Shown in pieces: positions 48,414 through 59,286 of a DNA stretch of 64,000 nt. Position numbers and translations under genes: made by a program. How positions within the stretch are numbered: the stretch's first letter is position 1; each line of letters opens with the position of its first letter. The stretch comes from Nocardioides marmotae (GTDB lineage: Bacteria > Actinomycetota > Actinomycetes > Propionibacteriales > Nocardioidaceae), in NCBI RefSeq assembly GCF_013177455.1, contig NZ_CP053660.1:1984001-2048000 (forward strand), in the 5' to 3' direction. The notes under the pieces are model-generated. The model saw only the letters and a program-made list of their open reading frames with translations, was not told the DNA's origin and did no database searches.

Positions 48414-50092
48414 CGGCGCCGGTGCTCCCGGTAGTAGGCGATGAGGGCGCGGGTGGAGGGGTCCTGCTCGGCCAGCGCGTCGGCATCCCCGGCGATCGCC
48501 GGGCCCACCTGCTGCGCGAGCTGCTTCCCGAGCTCCACGCCCCACTGGTCGAAGCTGTCGATCCCCCAGACGACGCCCTGGACGAAGGTGATGTGCTCGT
48601 AGAGCGCCACGAGCTGGCCGAGCACGGCAGGGGTCAGCTCGGGCGCCATGATCGCGGTGGTCGGCCGGTTGCCGGAGAAGACCCGGGCGGGGACGACGGA
48701 CCCCTCGGTCCCCTCGGCGCGCACCTCCTCGGCGGTCTTGCCGAACGCCAGCGCCCGGGTCTGGGCGAGGAAGTTGGCGAGGAACAGCTCGTGGACGTCG
48801 GCCTCGCCGTCCGCGAGCGGGAAGGCGGGGTTCGCGAAGGCGATGAAGTCGGCCGGCACGAGCCGGGTGCCCTGGTGGAGGAGCTGGTAGAACGCGTGCT
48901 GCCCGTTGGTGCCGGGCTCGCCCCAGAAGACCTCGCCGGTGCCGGTGGTGACGGGGCTGCCGTCCCACCGCACGCTCTTGCCGTTGGACTCCATCGTCAG
49001 CTGCTGGAGGTAGGCCGGGAACCGGTGGAGCAGCTGGGAGTAGGGGAGCACCGCGTGCGTCTGGGCGCCGAGGTGGTCGACGTACCAGACGTTGAGCAGC
49101 CCCATCAGCAGCGGGACGTTCCGCGCCGGCTCGGCGGTGCGGAAGTGCTCGTCCACGGCGTGGAAGCCGGCGAGCATCTCGGCGAACCGGTCCGGCCCGA
49201 CCGCGATCGCCAGCGAGAGGCCGATCGCGGAGTCGAGGGAGTAGCGGCCACCGACCCAGTCCCAGAAGCCGAAGGCGTTGTCGGGGTCGATGCCGAAGTC
49301 GGCGACCTTGTCCAGGGCGGTGGACACCGCGACGAAGTGCTGCGCGACGGCCGCGCGCTCGTCGAGGTCGTCGCCGACGCGCTCGCGCAGCCCGTCGAGC
49401 AGCCACGCCCGGCACAGCCGGGCGTTGGTCAGGGTCTCCAGGGTGCCGAAGGTCTTGCTGGAGACGACGAACAGCGTGGTGGCCGGGTCGAGCCCGGCGA
49501 GGGTGGTCGCCGCGTCGGTGGGGTCGATGTTGCTGAGGAAGCGGCACTCCAGGCCCTCCTGGCGGTACGCCGCCAGGGCCTCGTAGGCCATGACCGGCCC
49601 CAGGTCGGACCCGCCGATGCCGATGTTGACGACCGTGCGGACGGGCTCGCCGGTGACCCCGGTCCACTCCCCGCTGCGGACCCGGTCCGCGAACGCGTAG
49701 ACCCGGTCGAGCACCGCGTGCACGTCGGCCACGACGTCCTGGCCGTCGACCTGCGGCCGCTGGTCGGCCGGGGTGTCGCGGGGGAGCCGCAGAGCGGTGT
49801 GCAGGACGGCACGGTCCTCGGTGACGTTGATCCGCTCCCCGCGGAACATCGCCTCCCGGCGCGCCGCCAGCCCGACCTCGTCGGCGAGGTCCAGCAGCGC
49901 GCCGAGGACGGCGTCGTCGGCCAGGGACTTGGACAGGTCGACCAGCAGGTCCCCGGCCCGGTGCGTCCACCGCTCGACGCGGCCGGGGTCCTGGGCGAAC
50001 CAGCCGCGCAGGTCGGGGGAGAAGCCCTCCGCCAGCGCCGCCAGCCGCGCCCAGGCCGCGGTCGAGGTCGGGTCCACCGGCCCAGCGGTCAC
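48410..50092 (-). CDS. pgi: Glucose-6-phosphate isomerase
   Basis: 560 residues from GTG 50092, overlapping the tal stop (GTGA). [57 protein letters not shown], and GVEWGIDSF-type [17 protein letters not shown] with catalytic residues E and H ([21 protein letters not shown]). It interconverts glucose 6-phosphate and fructose 6-phosphate. In this locus it connects tal to pgl directly. Confidence 0.96.
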   Translation of the reverse strand: MTAGPVDPTSTAAWARLAALAEGFSPDLRGWFAQDPGRVERWTHRAGDLLVDLSKSLADDAVLGALLDLADEVGLAARREAMFRGERINVTEDRAVLHTALRLPRDTPADQRPQVDGQDVVADVHAVLDRVYAFADRVRSGEWTGVTGEPVRTVVNIGIGGSDLGPVMAYEALAAYRQEGLECRFLSNIDPTDAATTLAGLDPATTLFVVSSKTFGTLETLTNARLCRAWLLDGLRERVGDDLDERAAVAQHFVAVSTALDKVADFGIDPDNAFGFWDWVGGRYSLDSAIGLSLAIAVGPDRFAEMLAGFHAVDEHFRTAEPARNVPLLMGLLNVWYVDHLGAQTHAVLPYSQLLHRFPAYLQQLTMESNGKSVRWDGSPVTTGTGEVFWGEPGTNGQHAFYQLLHQGTRLVPADFIAFANPAFPLADGEADVHELFLANFLAQTRALAFGKTAEEVRAEGTEGSVVPARVFSGNRPTTAIMAPELTPAVLGQLVALYEHITFVQGVVWGIDSFDQWGVELGKQLAQQVGPAIAGDADALAEQDPSTRALIAYYREHRRR

Positions 50093-51195
50093 GCCCCGGC
50101 CTTCTCCATCTGGCCCTGCACGGTCTCGACGAGCTCGGTCCAGGACTTCTTGAACTTCTCCACGCCCTCCTGCTCCAGGGCGAGCAGCACGTCGTCGAAG
50201 TCCACGCCGACCTCGGTCAGCCGCTCCAGCAGCGCGCGGCCCTCGCCGCCCTTGCCGGTGACGACGTCGCCGAGGACCTCGCCGTGGTCGGCGAACGCCT
50301 CGAGGGTCTTCTCCGGCATCGTGTTGACGGTCTCGGGGACGACCAGCCCGGTGACGTACATCGTGTCCTCGTAGTCGGGGTTCTTCACCCCGGTCGAGGC
50401 CCACAGCGGGCGCTGCATGTTCGCCCCCGCGTCGGCCAGCGCGCGCCACCGGTCGGAGGCGACGACCTCGGCGAAGGCGTCGTAGGCCACCAGCGCGTTC
50501 GCGACGGCGGCCTTCCCGCGCAGCGCCAGCGCGATCTCGGTGCCGACCGCCTCGAGGCGCTTGTCGACCTCGGTGTCGACCCGGGAGACGAAGAACGAGG
50601 CGACCGAGCGGATCCGGGAGAGGTCGTGGCCGGCCTCGCGGGCCTGCTCCAGCCCGGTGAGGTAGGCGTCCATGACGGTGCGGTAGCGCTCCTCGCTGAA
50701 GATCAGCGTCACGTTCACGCTGATCCCCTCCGAGATCGCGGTGGTGATCGCCGGCAGGCCCTCGAGGGTCGCCGGGATCTTGATCATCGCGTTCGGTCGG
50801 TCGACGGCTGCCCACAGCTGGCGGGCCGAGGCGATGGTGCCCTCGGTGTCGTTGGCGAGGTCGGGCTCGACCTCGATCGAGACCCGCCCGTCGTGGGCGG
50901 TGCGCTCGGCCACGGGGGCCAGCACGTCGCAGGCGTTGCGGACGTCCTCGGTGGTCAGCTCGAAGACCACCTCCTCGACGGGGCGGCCGTCGGCGACGAG
51001 CTTGCGCACCTGCTCGTCGTACCGCTCGCCGTTGGCGATGGCCGAGGCGAAGATGGTCGGGTTGGTGGTCACCCCGACGACCGAGCGGGACGCGACGAGG
51101 TCGGCGAGGTTGCCGGTCTCGATCCGCTCCCGCGAGAGGTCGTCGAGCCAGATCGAGACGCCGGCGTCAGCCAGGGCCTGCAAACGATCACTCAC
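50089..51195 (-). CDS. tal: Transaldolase
   Basis: 368 residues from GTG 51195. [30 protein letters not shown], Schiff-base K139 in [14 protein letters not shown], and [16 protein letters not shown], which mark the bacterial TalB-like class found in actinobacteria. It transfers a dihydroxyacetone unit in the non-oxidative pentose phosphate pathway. 51 bases downstream of tkt and coupled to pgi. Confidence 0.96.
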   Translation of the reverse strand: MSDRLQALADAGVSIWLDDLSRERIETGNLADLVASRSVVGVTTNPTIFASAIANGERYDEQVRKLVADGRPVEEVVFELTTEDVRNACDVLAPVAERTAHDGRVSIEVEPDLANDTEGTIASARQLWAAVDRPNAMIKIPATLEGLPAITTAISEGISVNVTLIFSEERYRTVMDAYLTGLEQAREAGHDLSRIRSVASFFVSRVDTEVDKRLEAVGTEIALALRGKAAVANALVAYDAFAEVVASDRWRALADAGANMQRPLWASTGVKNPDYEDTMYVTGLVVPETVNTMPEKTLEAFADHGEVLGDVVTGKGGEGRALLERLTEVGVDFDDVLLALEQEGVEKFKKSWTELVETVQGQMEKAGA

Positions 51196-51246
51196 TGTGG
51201 ATCCTTCCTGGAAGTCGATGCTGCCGGTACCCGCGGGCTCGCGGCG

Positions 51247-53349
<2,103 letters not shown>

Positions 53350-53429
53350 GGGGAGCCTTTCGAAGTACGGAGCAGGGGACGGCGAGAGACCGCTCACACC
53401 GGGGTGGCGATCGGGCTCGGGCGTTTCCG

Positions 53430-53455
53430 AGCCTACTGACACCGGGGTCTAGACT
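53430..53455. promoter_or_regulatory. Divergent promoters of tkt and ctaB
   Basis: -10-like TAGGCT for tkt on the minus strand (53435-53430) and TAGACT for ctaB on the plus strand (53450-53455). Both leave leaders of about 40-75 bases with ribosome binding sites. Confidence 0.6.
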
Positions 53456-53494
53456 CACAGCCGCTCCACGCTCCCGATCCCACCCGAGGAACCC

Positions 53495-54451
53495 GTGACC
53501 TACGTCGGCCAGTCGGCCACCGCCTCCGAGCGGAACGAGTCCGGCGAGCCGACCCCGAAGGCCGGCCTTCGCGACGTCGTCGCGGCGTACGTCGGGCTCA
53601 CCAAGCCCCGCGTCATCGAGCTGCTCCTGCTCACCACCGTCCCGGTGATGTTCTTCGCCGACCGCGGCGTCCCCGAGCTCGGCCTGGTGGTCGCCACCGT
53701 CATCGGCGGGACGTTCTCGGCCGGGTCGGCGTCGGTGTTCAACTGCGTCTACGACCGCGACATCGACGAGCAGATGCGCCGCACCCGGCGCCGTGCGCTG
53801 CCGCGCCACATCGTCTCGCCGGCCGCCGCGCTGGTCTTCGGCGTGATCCTCGCGGTGCTCTCGACGGTGATCCTCGCGGTGTGGGTGAACGGCCTCTCCG
53901 CGGCTCTGTCGCTGGGCGCGAACGCCTTCTACGTCTTCGTCTACACGATGCTGCTCAAGCGGCGCACGACCCAGAACATCGTCTGGGGCGGGCTCGCGGG
54001 CTGCTTCCCGGCGCTCATCGGCTGGACCGCGGTCACCGGCGAGCTCTCCTGGACGCCGATCGTGCTGTTCCTGGTCGTCTTCTTCTGGACCCCGCCGCAC
54101 ACCTGGGCGCTGGCGCTGCGCTACCGCGAGGACTACGCGAACGTCGACGTCCCGATGCTGCCCGTGGTCAAGTCGGCCCGCGAGGTCGGCCGCCAGGTCG
54201 TCCTCTACAGCTGGGTCATGGTCGCCACCTCGCTGGTGCTCTGGCCCGTGGCCGACACCGGCCCGGCCTACCCCGTCGCCGCCGCCGTCCTGGGCGCGGT
54301 CTTCCTCCTCGAGGCCCACCGGATGCACGCCCGGGCCCGCGACACCGAGGACCTCACGGTGATCCAGCCGATGCGGCTGTTCCACTCCTCGAACCTCTAC
54401 CTCTCGCTGCTCTTCGTCGCGGTCGCGCTCGACCCGCTCCTCACCCGCTGA
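53495..54451 (+). CDS. ctaB: Protoheme IX farnesyltransferase (heme O synthase)
   Basis: 318 residues from GTG 53495. UbiA-type prenyltransferase: LTKPRVIELLLLTTVPVMFF, FNCVYDRDIDEQMRRTRRRALP (first Asp motif), FFWTPPHTWALALRYREDYANVDVPMLP (second) and about nine membrane helices. It farnesylates heme b to heme O for the aa3-type cytochrome oxidase. Divergence of ctaB from tkt is conserved in actinobacteria. Confidence 0.95.
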   Translation: MTYVGQSATASERNESGEPTPKAGLRDVVAAYVGLTKPRVIELLLLTTVPVMFFADRGVPELGLVVATVIGGTFSAGSASVFNCVYDRDIDEQMRRTRRRALPRHIVSPAAALVFGVILAVLSTVILAVWVNGLSAALSLGANAFYVFVYTMLLKRRTTQNIVWGGLAGCFPALIGWTAVTGELSWTPIVLFLVVFFWTPPHTWALALRYREDYANVDVPMLPVVKSAREVGRQVVLYSWVMVATSLVLWPVADTGPAYPVAAAVLGAVFLLEAHRMHARARDTEDLTVIQPMRLFHSSNLYLSLLFVAVALDPLLTR

Positions 54452-54461
54452 CCCCCACCCC

Positions 54462-54539
54462 CGCTGGTCGAGCAGGCGAGCGCCAGCGACCCCGCCCGCT
54501 GGTTGAGCAGGCGAGCGCCAGCGAGCCGTGTCGAAACCC
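54462..54539. repeat. Two intergenic repeat units after ctaB
   Basis: CGCTGGTCGAGCAGG then CGAGCGCCAGCGA (54462-54490) and a second copy from 54497 (CGCTGGTTGAGCAGG...) that continues with GTGTCGAAACCCGGTGAGCC. These are variants of the family at 17169-17600. Confidence 0.8.
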
Positions 54540-54935
54540 GGTGAGCCGACTGCGGCCGCGGGGACGGGCGTCCGCCTGCGGCGTACGTCGGGTGGTGGGG
54601 GGTCGGGGCCTGCGGCTCCCGCCGGGCGGGCAGGGCCCGGTCTACCAGGCCTGCGCTCGTGCCTCGCTCCGGCCCGCCAGACCCAACCACGACCGGGCCT
54701 GCCCGCCCGTCGTCCGCCTCCGGCCCCGACCTGCGCGGCGTACCCGTCCTGCGATCCGCGGCGCCGGCCGGTCTCGCTCCGGCGGACGTCGTGCGGAGCG
54801 TGGCGCTCGTCACCTCGCAGGTGTCAAGCGTGACCATGCCGGGCATAGTCCGTTGTGACTACGCCGCACTGGTTCAGTGCGGGCTGTGTGCCGCATGGGG
54901 ATGCGCACGGCAATCGAACTGGGGGGTTCACGAAC
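54540..54935. other. Intergenic DNA before the polysaccharide operon, no gene seen
   Basis: No convincing coding frame. A perfect hairpin CCGCACTG/CAGTGCGG with a 3-base loop lies at 54864-54882, and GGCATAGTC/GACTACGCC forms another weak inverted repeat just upstream. The region is less GC-biased near 54830-54930, where the operon promoter probably lies. Confidence 0.5.
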
Positions 54936-55817
54936 ATGTCCGATGCTGCGCGCTCACGAGGCGCCCGATCCGAGACCAAGCCCGATCGGCCGTCCGACCC
55001 GCGCATCAGCGTGGTCGTCCCGGCCCTGAACGAGGCCCGCAACCTGGCGGTCGTCCTGCCCGAGCTGCCCGAGGTGCACGAGGTGATCCTCGTGGACGGC
55101 GGCTCCCTGGACGGGACCGTCGCCGCCGCCCGGCAGGCGCTGCCGGGGATCAAGGTCCTGACCCAGACCCGACGGGGCAAGGGCAACGCGCTGGCGGTGG
55201 GGTTCGCCGCCGTCACCGGCGACGTGGTGGTGATGTTCGACGCCGACGGCAGCGCCGACCCGGCCGAGATCCCGCGCTTCGTCGAGGCGCTCGTCGCCGG
55301 CGCCGACTTCGCCAAGGGCAGCCGGTTCTGCGCCGGTGGCGGCAGCGCCGACATCACGCCGGTCCGCCGGGCCGGCAACGCCTTCCTCAACGGCGTGGTC
55401 AACCACGGCTTCGGGACCCGCTTCAGCGACCTGTGCTACGGCTACAACGCCTTCTGGACCGACCTGCTGCCGATGCTCGACCTGCCGGACCCGGCGATCC
55501 CGGGCCGCGCCGACGGCCGGATGCTGTGGGGCGACGGGTTCGAGATCGAGACCCTGATCAACTGCCGGTTCGCCGCGGCCGGCGTGCGGATCACCGAGGT
55601 GCCGAGCGTCGAGCGGCTGCGGATCTACGGGGACAGCAACCTGCATGCGGTCTCCGACGGGCTGCGCGTCCTGCGCACCGCCGGGGCCGAGCGCCGCCGC
55701 GCCCGCACCCTGCAGGAGCTGCGCCCGCGGCTGCCGCTGGCCACGCGGACCGACGCCGCCGGTGGGTCCTCCACCGACGGACGAGTGGCGCCGCGCCGGG
55801 TCCGGGTCGCGTCGTGA
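54936..55817 (+). CDS. Family 2 glycosyltransferase (polyprenyl-phosphate sugar type)
   Basis: 293 residues from ATG 54936, preceded by a GGGGGG ribosome-binding-like run. GT2 fold: ISVVVPALNEARNLAVVLPEL, ILVDGGSLDGT, RRGKGNALAVGF and the DXD-like VVMFDADGSADPAEI. The layout resembles dolichol-phosphate mannose synthase-like enzymes that load sugar on a lipid carrier, with no membrane anchor seen at the C-terminus. First gene of the surface-polysaccharide operon; the stop overlaps the next start (GTGA). Confidence 0.85.
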   Translation: MSDAARSRGARSETKPDRPSDPRISVVVPALNEARNLAVVLPELPEVHEVILVDGGSLDGTVAAARQALPGIKVLTQTRRGKGNALAVGFAAVTGDVVVMFDADGSADPAEIPRFVEALVAGADFAKGSRFCAGGGSADITPVRRAGNAFLNGVVNHGFGTRFSDLCYGYNAFWTDLLPMLDLPDPAIPGRADGRMLWGDGFEIETLINCRFAAAGVRITEVPSVERLRIYGDSNLHAVSDGLRVLRTAGAERRRARTLQELRPRLPLATRTDAAGGSSTDGRVAPRRVRVAS

Positions 55818-56968
55818 GCGGGCCGGCTCGTGCGGTGACGCGGGTCGGGATGGTGGCGACACGGTGCCGGCCGGAGATCGGCGGGATCGAGGCCCACGTC
55901 GGTGAGGTCGCCGGCCGGCTGGCCAGCCGGGGCGTCGAGGTCGAGGTGCTGACCACCGACCGCGGGGGCCGGCTGCCGCGGGTCGAGCGCGTCGGTGCCG
56001 CGGGGAGCGACGGCGGCTACGTCGTACGCCGCTTCCGCGCCTGGCCGCGGCACCGTGACTGGTACCTCAGCCCGGGCCTGGCCTGGGCGGTGCTCCGTGG
56101 CCGGCACGACCTGGTCCACGTCCAGGGGGTGCACACGCTGGTGCCGCCGCTGGCGATGCTCGCCGCGCGGGCACGGCGGGCGCCGTACGTGCTGACCTTC
56201 CACACCGGCGGGTCCTCCAGCGCGCTGCGCGAGCGCTCGCGGGGCCTCCAGTTCCGCCTGCTGGCGCCCCTGCTGCGGCGCGCGGCGGCGCTGGTCGGCG
56301 TCTCCCTGTTCGAGACCCGGCGCTTCGACGAGGTGCTGGCCGAGCCCGGGCGGGTGCGCCTGGTCCGCAACGGCGGCTCGCTGCCCCCGCTGCGCATCGC
56401 GCCGGTCCCCGACCCCGACCTGGTGCTGAGCATCGGGCGGCTGGAGCGCTACAAGGGCCACCACCGCGCGGTCGCCGCGCTGCCGCACCTGCTCGAGCAG
56501 CGCCCCGGCGCCCGGCTGGAGATCCTCGGGGCCGGACCCTACGAGGCCGAGCTGCGGTCCCTGGCCGACGAGCTCGGCGTGGCCGACCGGGTCGCGATCC
56601 GCTTCGTCCCCCCCGAGGACCGGGAGGCGATGGCCGCCGCGCTCGCGGGCGCGGGCCTGGTCGTGCTGCTCAGCGACTACGAGGCGCACCCGGTCGCAGT
56701 GATGGAGGCGCTGGCCGCCGGCCGGCCCGTCGTCGTCAGCCGGACCTCCGGCCTCACCGAGCTGGCCGAGGTCGGCTGGGCGGTCGGCGTCGAGCCCGAC
56801 GCCGATGCCGCCACGACCGCCGCGGCGATGGCCGCGCAGCTGGCCAACCCCGTCCTCCCGCCGCCGTCGTCCCTGCCGACGTGGGAGGACTGCGTCGACG
56901 AGCTCGTCGACGTGTACGACGCGGTGCTCGCGGGCGAGGGCCGGCCCGTCGTCGCGGGAGCGGGATGA
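55814..56968 (+). CDS. Family 4 glycosyltransferase
   Basis: 384 residues from GTG 55814. GT-B fold: N-terminal RVGMVATRCRPEIGGIEAHVGEVAGRLASRG and VHVQGVHTLVPPLAML; C-terminal VLSIGRLERYKGHHRAVAALPHLL, ILGAGPYEAELRSLADEL and the E-x7-E motif in SDYEAHPVAVMEALAAGRPVV. It is a retaining glycosyltransferase building the polysaccharide repeat. Coupled on both sides by overlaps. Confidence 0.9.
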   Translation: MSGPARAVTRVGMVATRCRPEIGGIEAHVGEVAGRLASRGVEVEVLTTDRGGRLPRVERVGAAGSDGGYVVRRFRAWPRHRDWYLSPGLAWAVLRGRHDLVHVQGVHTLVPPLAMLAARARRAPYVLTFHTGGSSSALRERSRGLQFRLLAPLLRRAAALVGVSLFETRRFDEVLAEPGRVRLVRNGGSLPPLRIAPVPDPDLVLSIGRLERYKGHHRAVAALPHLLEQRPGARLEILGAGPYEAELRSLADELGVADRVAIRFVPPEDREAMAAALAGAGLVVLLSDYEAHPVAVMEALAAGRPVVVSRTSGLTELAEVGWAVGVEPDADAATTAAAMAAQLANPVLPPPSSLPTWEDCVDELVDVYDAVLAGEGRPVVAGAG

Positions 56969-59286
56969 CCGCGCTCCTGACCCGCCCGACCACCGGCGTC
57001 GTGCCGGGGGCCAGGCGCCCCACCCACCCGGTCGCGGCCGCCACGCTGGTGGCGTCCCTCGCGCTGCTCGTCCAGGTGCTCGGGTACGCCGCCGGGTGGG
57101 CCGGCCACGAGACGACCGCGGTCGTGGCCTGGTACGTCGGCTTCGTCGGCCTGACCGCGCCGTACGCCGCCGCGCTGCTCGGCGACCGGCTCGACGCCGC
57201 CCAGCGCCTGACCGCGTCGGTGGTCTACGCGCTGGTGCTCTACCTCTCCTGGTTCCTCACCAGCCCGCTGCTGGCCACCCGCTTCGACGAGACGCTGCAC
57301 GTCACCACGCTCACGGCGCTGGCCGGCGGCGCGGGCCTGTTCTCGGAGAACTCCATGCTCCCGGTCAGCCCGCACTACCCGGGCCTGGAGCTCGCCGCCG
57401 TCGCGGTGCACTGGCTCAGCGGCCTGCCGCTGATCGCCTGCCAGGTCGTCGTGGTCGCGCTGGCCCGGGTCACCCTGGTCGTGGCGCTGTTCCTCCTCGC
57501 CGCGACCGTGACCCGCTCCGCGCGGGTGGCCGGCGTGGTGGTGCTGCTCTACACCGCGAGCGCGCAGTTCTACTTCTTCAACGCCCAGTTCAGCTACCAG
57601 ACGGTGGCGATCGCGATGCTCGCCGCCGCCCTGCTCTTCCTCGCCCGCGCCTGCGAGGCCGCCGAGACCCGCCCCTGGCGGCCGATGCTCGCGGCCCAGG
57701 TCTGCCTCGCCGCGCTGGCCGTGACCCACCACCTCACCAGCTGGCTCACCCTCGGCGCGCTGTGGCTGCTCGCGCTGCTCTTCGGCCTCGGCGGGGAGCG
57801 CCGCCGGGCCCGCCGGATGCTGGTCGCCGCCGAGATCGCGACCGTGGTCGCCGCCGCGTGGGCCGCGGTCGTCGCGCCCCTGCTGGTGCGCTACCTCAGC
57901 CCGATCTTCGACAACGCGGGCTCCGAGCTCGCCCGCCTGCTCGCGCTCGACGGCGGCGGCCGCGCGGTCGGCGCCGACGGCGGCGGCACGCCGGCCCCGG
58001 CCTGGGAGGTCGGCGTGATGGCCGGCTCGATGGTGCTGTGGTGCCTCCTGCTCGTCCCGGCGGCGCACGTCGTGTGGCGCGGGCAGGGGCTCGGCCGCTC
58101 CCGAGCGCGGTGGCTGCCGCTGGGGCTCGCCGCGGCGTACCCGATCCTGCTCGTGGCCCGCTTCTCGCCCGCCGCCGCCGAGGTCGCCGACCGGGCCTCG
58201 ACCTTCGTCACCATGGCGATGGCGCTCGTGGTGGCCGTCTGGCTGGTGCCGCGGCTGCGCGAGGTCGGTCGGCTGGCCGTGCCGGGCGTCGTGCTGCTCG
58301 TGCTCGGCGGGACGATGCTGGGCAGCGGGCCGGACTGGCAGCGCGTGCCCGGCGACCACCTCCCCGGCGCCGAGCAGCGCTCGGTCGACGCGACCACCGT
58401 CGAGGTCGCGCAGTGGGCCGGCCGCCACCTGCCGGCCGGCTCGCGGATCGCGACCGACACCACGCTGGGCCGCGTCCTGCCCAACTTCGCCCCGGTCGAG
58501 CCGGTCACCTCCTCCCCGGGCACCGGCCCCGCGGTCAACGTCACCGAGCTCTTCCTGGCCCGCGAGATCGACGACAGGTGGCTGGCGATCATCGAGGACG
58601 GCGCCGTCGACTTCGTCGCCGTGGACACCCGGATGACCGGGCAGCGGGTCCGCTCCGGCTCCTGGTTCGAGGGCAGCCAGGGCTGGGGCGAGCGGGCCGC
58701 CGTCCTCGACGCCGAGCAGCTCGGCAAGTTCGCCGACGTCCCCGGCGTCGACCTGGTCCTCGACGGGCCGGTGCGCGTCTACGACGTGCGGGCGCTCAAC
58801 GCCGAGCGGCGGGTCTTCGCCGACCGGCCCGACCCGGGGCTGCCCGGCGACGCCCACCCGGGCCGGACCGCGCTCGCCGGGCTCGCCCTGCTGGCCGTCG
58901 CGCTGCTCGGCCGGTCGCGGCTGCGCGCGCTGGCCGCGACGCCGACCACCCTGCTGGTCTCGCTGCCCGCGCTGATGGCGCTCGGCGCGGTCGGCGTCCT
59001 GGTCGGGGTCGACCCGGTCGTCGGGGCCTTGCTGCTGGCCGGCCTGGCCGGCGCCGTCGCGCTGCTGCCCGCCCCGCCGGCCCCGCCCGCGGCTCCGGTC
59101 GGGCCCGTGGCCCCCGCCCGGACCCTCGGGACCGCGGGTGCGGTCGCCGTCGCCGTCCTCCTCGTCTGCGTCGGCGTCGCCGGGCTCGGCCAGTGGCGCG
59201 CCCAGCTCGACGCCCCGGCGCTGCCCGCGCCGCAGACCTCCGCACCACCGCCCACCGGCCCGAGCGCCGCGGGGGTGGACCGATGA
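56965..59286 (+). CDS. Large polytopic membrane protein, possible GT-C glycosyltransferase or polymerase
   Basis: 773 residues from ATG 56965 (ATGA overlap). About 12-14 hydrophobic helices spread over the N-terminal 450 residues and again near 645-735, with a soluble segment at about 455-620 (DWQRVPGDHLPGAEQRSVDATT...). The first large loop has LLATRFDETLHV, an acidic pair placed like the DE/DD motif of GT-C glycosyltransferases. Position between GTs and the flippase suits a polymerase or arabinofuranosyl-type transferase. I do not recognise the precise family. Confidence 0.65.
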   Translation: MTALLTRPTTGVVPGARRPTHPVAAATLVASLALLVQVLGYAAGWAGHETTAVVAWYVGFVGLTAPYAAALLGDRLDAAQRLTASVVYALVLYLSWFLTSPLLATRFDETLHVTTLTALAGGAGLFSENSMLPVSPHYPGLELAAVAVHWLSGLPLIACQVVVVALARVTLVVALFLLAATVTRSARVAGVVVLLYTASAQFYFFNAQFSYQTVAIAMLAAALLFLARACEAAETRPWRPMLAAQVCLAALAVTHHLTSWLTLGALWLLALLFGLGGERRRARRMLVAAEIATVVAAAWAAVVAPLLVRYLSPIFDNAGSELARLLALDGGGRAVGADGGGTPAPAWEVGVMAGSMVLWCLLLVPAAHVVWRGQGLGRSRARWLPLGLAAAYPILLVARFSPAAAEVADRASTFVTMAMALVVAVWLVPRLREVGRLAVPGVVLLVLGGTMLGSGPDWQRVPGDHLPGAEQRSVDATTVEVAQWAGRHLPAGSRIATDTTLGRVLPNFAPVEPVTSSPGTGPAVNVTELFLAREIDDRWLAIIEDGAVDFVAVDTRMTGQRVRSGSWFEGSQGWGERAAVLDAEQLGKFADVPGVDLVLDGPVRVYDVRALNAERRVFADRPDPGLPGDAHPGRTALAGLALLAVALLGRSRLRALAATPTTLLVSLPALMALGAVGVLVGVDPVVGALLLAGLAGAVALLPAPPAPPAAPVGPVAPARTLGTAGAVAVAVLLVCVGVAGLGQWRAQLDAPALPAPQTSAPPPTGPSAAGVDR

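Noticed and set aside
54659..55813. Long N-terminal extension of the GT4 protein
   Set aside because: It overlaps the GT2 gene in another frame; GTG 55814 gives normal GT4 length and coupling.
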